Assembly (NCBI GenBank): GCA_023266355.1
Contig: JAHFQM010000003.1
Location: forward strand, 124,001-188,000
Origin: Aquabacterium sp.
GTDB taxonomy: Bacteria > Pseudomonadota > Gammaproteobacteria > Burkholderiales > Burkholderiaceae_C
Length of the DNA stretch: 64,000 nt
Direction: 5' to 3'
Shown: positions 62,854 through 64,000 of the stretch, piece by piece
Layout: the number at the start of each line of letters is the position of its first letter
Position numbering within the stretch: position 1 is the first letter of the stretch
Notes under the pieces: model-generated
What the model was told of the DNA's origin: nothing
The model's database searches: none
Seen by the model: the letters and a program-made list of their open reading frames with translations, nothing else
Made by a program: the position numbers and the translations under genes

Positions 62854-63882
62854 TCACTTCACCACCCGCAGGCGCACGCTCGCCATCAACCGATCCCACA
62901 GGGCCACGGCTTCTTCGTCGCTCAGGCCCGAGGCCACAGACCCGGCCTGATCACGCTCGACCCCGGTGAACAAGGCCGCGTCCCATGAGGGGTTGCGGTG
63001 GTCGAAACGCTTGCCTGCGTATTCGAACTGGAACTCGTGCCAGTGGCCCGGCGTGTCGCTCAGGGGACGACGGAACAGGGCTTCACTGCCATCGCCTTGC
63101 TGCACTTTGCGCTTGCCTTCGCGCAGGGTTTTGATCTTGGCAAACGCTGTGGCCAGCTCGGGCACCATCAGGGCCGCCCGGCGGGCTTCTGAGCGACGCG
63201 CTTCGAAGCTGTCGCCCTGCTGCGCGTCTTTGTTGGTGGAGATAGAGAAGCTCGTGTCGGGCAACTCGGGGAAGCGCACGCCGATGCCAAAAATTTCCTG
63301 GAACTTGCCGGTGTCGTCGGCGATGAAGCCCACGTCGAGGCAAACGCCTGGTTCTTGGGGGACCTCGGCGGGGTCGCGGGCGCGGAGGTGGGTGGCGATG
63401 TAGGACACCTCTGCAATTTCCTTTTCGACGCTTCGTCCCTCACTTGGTGCCGTTGCCGTTTTGTAAATGTATGCCCCTGGAGGAACATTCAAGTACGCCC
63501 AAATTTGCATGCTTCTCGTTGCCCATCTCGTATCTCTGAATTGCAGCACTCGACTCCCTTGAGTAGGGCCATCGGTAACTTGTCGAAGCAAAGATCCACC
63601 TTCTTCTCTATGTTTGACCGCATCAAGCTCCGCGAGCTTTTGCGCAACAGTCGCCTTTAGATTTTTCTCTCCGCCATTCACCGCAAGGATCTCCCCTCCA
63701 AAAGACTGCGGCCCAGAAACAACTTTCGCGCTCTCTGGCACATCCATCACAAACCGCCCAAAGCACACGGGCTTGGTCTTCTCAAACAGTTTGTCGATGC
63801 GGGGCTGGTTCATGTTGCGGGCCTCGGTTTGGCAAGAAAGGCAGGTCAGAGCGAGCAGAAGAATGACAAACAGTCGGCTCAT
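62854..63882 (-). CDS. Probable type VI secretion immunity lipoprotein (Tli4 family)
   Basis: 342 residues from the ATG at 63882. Signal peptide of ~16 residues (SRLFVILLLALTCLSC) with possible lipobox Cys at 14 or 17, so likely a periplasmic lipoprotein. The body opens with KPVCFGRFVMDVPESAKV and ends in a domain around GHWHEFQFEYAGKRFDHRN and LWDRLMASVRLR, the pattern of T6SS Tli4-type immunity proteins. Bases about 63400-63800 are clearly AT-richer than the surroundings, hinting at acquisition by transfer. The ATG overlaps the stop of the upstream reading frame (ATGA), the arrangement expected for effector then immunity. Confidence 0.65.
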   Translation of the reverse strand: MSRLFVILLLALTCLSCQTEARNMNQPRIDKLFEKTKPVCFGRFVMDVPESAKVVSGPQSFGGEILAVNGGEKNLKATVAQKLAELDAVKHREEGGSLLRQVTDGPTQGSRVLQFRDTRWATRSMQIWAYLNVPPGAYIYKTATAPSEGRSVEKEIAEVSYIATHLRARDPAEVPQEPGVCLDVGFIADDTGKFQEIFGIGVRFPELPDTSFSISTNKDAQQGDSFEARRSEARRAALMVPELATAFAKIKTLREGKRKVQQGDGSEALFRRPLSDTPGHWHEFQFEYAGKRFDHRNPSWDAALFTGVERDQAGSVASGLSDEEAVALWDRLMASVRLRVVK

Positions 63883-64000
63883 GTGTAGGTCTTCCAAGCA
63901 AAGGCGTGCAGTGCGATTTTGCAAATGGCGTGCAGCGTCGACGCCTGCACACCGTTGTGTTTGAAGCTGTCTTGATGCTCATACCCGGTTTGCTGATAGG
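63879..64000 (-). CDS. C-terminal end of probable T6SS effector (cut by window edge)
   Basis: A 39-residue frame runs off the right edge and ends in TGA, overlapping the immunity ATG by 3 bases. It is open from the edge, reads YQQTGYEHQDSFKHNGVQAS and continues into a helix-like segment (LHAICKIALHAFAWKTYT). Phospholipase-like T6SS effectors of the Tle type often end with a HQDSF/Y motif then a short helix; that resemblance plus the coupled Tli4-like gene is the basis. Too little is visible to name the effector class. Confidence 0.5.
   Translation of the reverse strand, partial: YQQTGYEHQDSFKHNGVQASTLHAICKIALHAFAWKTYT

Noticed and set aside
63782..63982. Minus-strand 66-residue frame near the right edge.
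   Set aside because: It overlaps the immunity gene signal peptide in another frame; the frame ending at 63879 with an ATGA overlap is far better supported.

Overview
The window is GC-rich, densely packed bacterial chromosome. It looks like a betaproteobacterium of the order Burkholderiales, near the Comamonadaceae / Aquabacterium-Leptothrix-Ideonella group. The reasons are the gene content and order (tonB-like/aroE/mtgA; amgK divergent from lptD-surA-rsmA; a full dcw cluster; a thiamine operon with a fused thiD-thiE; metR/metE), the inserted MraY/MurD/MtgA sequence types, and the high GC. This placement is inference from protein character only; no rRNA, tRNA, CRISPR, prophage or insertion sequence was seen. 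Nearly everything is coding and most adjacent genes overlap by 1-11 bases, suggesting translational coupling.

Layout. 1-2.3 kb: end of a TonB-like protein, aroE and mtgA. 2.3-5.7 kb: an alkane hydroxylase (alkB) followed on the same strand by an ECF sigma factor and its small zinc-binding anti-sigma, with a divergent AraC-type regulator. 5.7-14.8 kb: RhlE-type helicase, the sugar kinase amgK, then lptD-surA-rsmA-cca (outer-membrane assembly plus RNA maturation). 14.9-16.5 kb: a chemoreceptor. 16.6-34.8 kb (minus strand): an uninterrupted division and cell-wall (dcw) cluster read mraZ-rsmH-ftsL-ftsI-murE-murF-mraY-murD-ftsW-murG-murC-ddl-ftsQ-ftsA-ftsZ, closed by a terminator. MraZ-type repeats sit over the likely promoter.

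35.1-37.7 kb: the ferrous iron uptake genes feoA-feoB plus a small Cys-rich membrane protein, behind a Fur-box-like site. 37.7-44.0 kb: a TPP riboswitch and thiC-thiO-thiS-thiG-thiDE, which supply both halves of thiamine phosphate and join them. 44.1-50.4 kb: two sensor kinases (one hybrid) around an SRPBCC protein and biotin synthase. 50.4-54.4 kb: a hotdog-fold protein and an exported DUF1501/DUF1800 pair. 54.4-62.8 kb: metE, a three-gene MacB/Lol-like efflux system, a dienelactone hydrolase, metR and a carboxylesterase. 62.9-64 kb: a probable type VI secretion immunity lipoprotein and, cut by the window edge, the end of what is probably its effector.

Most of this is conserved housekeeping DNA. 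The parts most worth a second look are the effector/immunity pair at the right edge; perfect dyads that abut start codons lacking a Shine-Dalgarno (ECF sigma, DUF1800 gene); the roughly 100-residue acidic insertion in MurD; the ATGCCC repeat that forms the start of thiS; the possibly leaderless Fur-controlled feoA; and the regularly spaced MraZ boxes. I did not find a clearly new multi-gene system that is complete inside the window.
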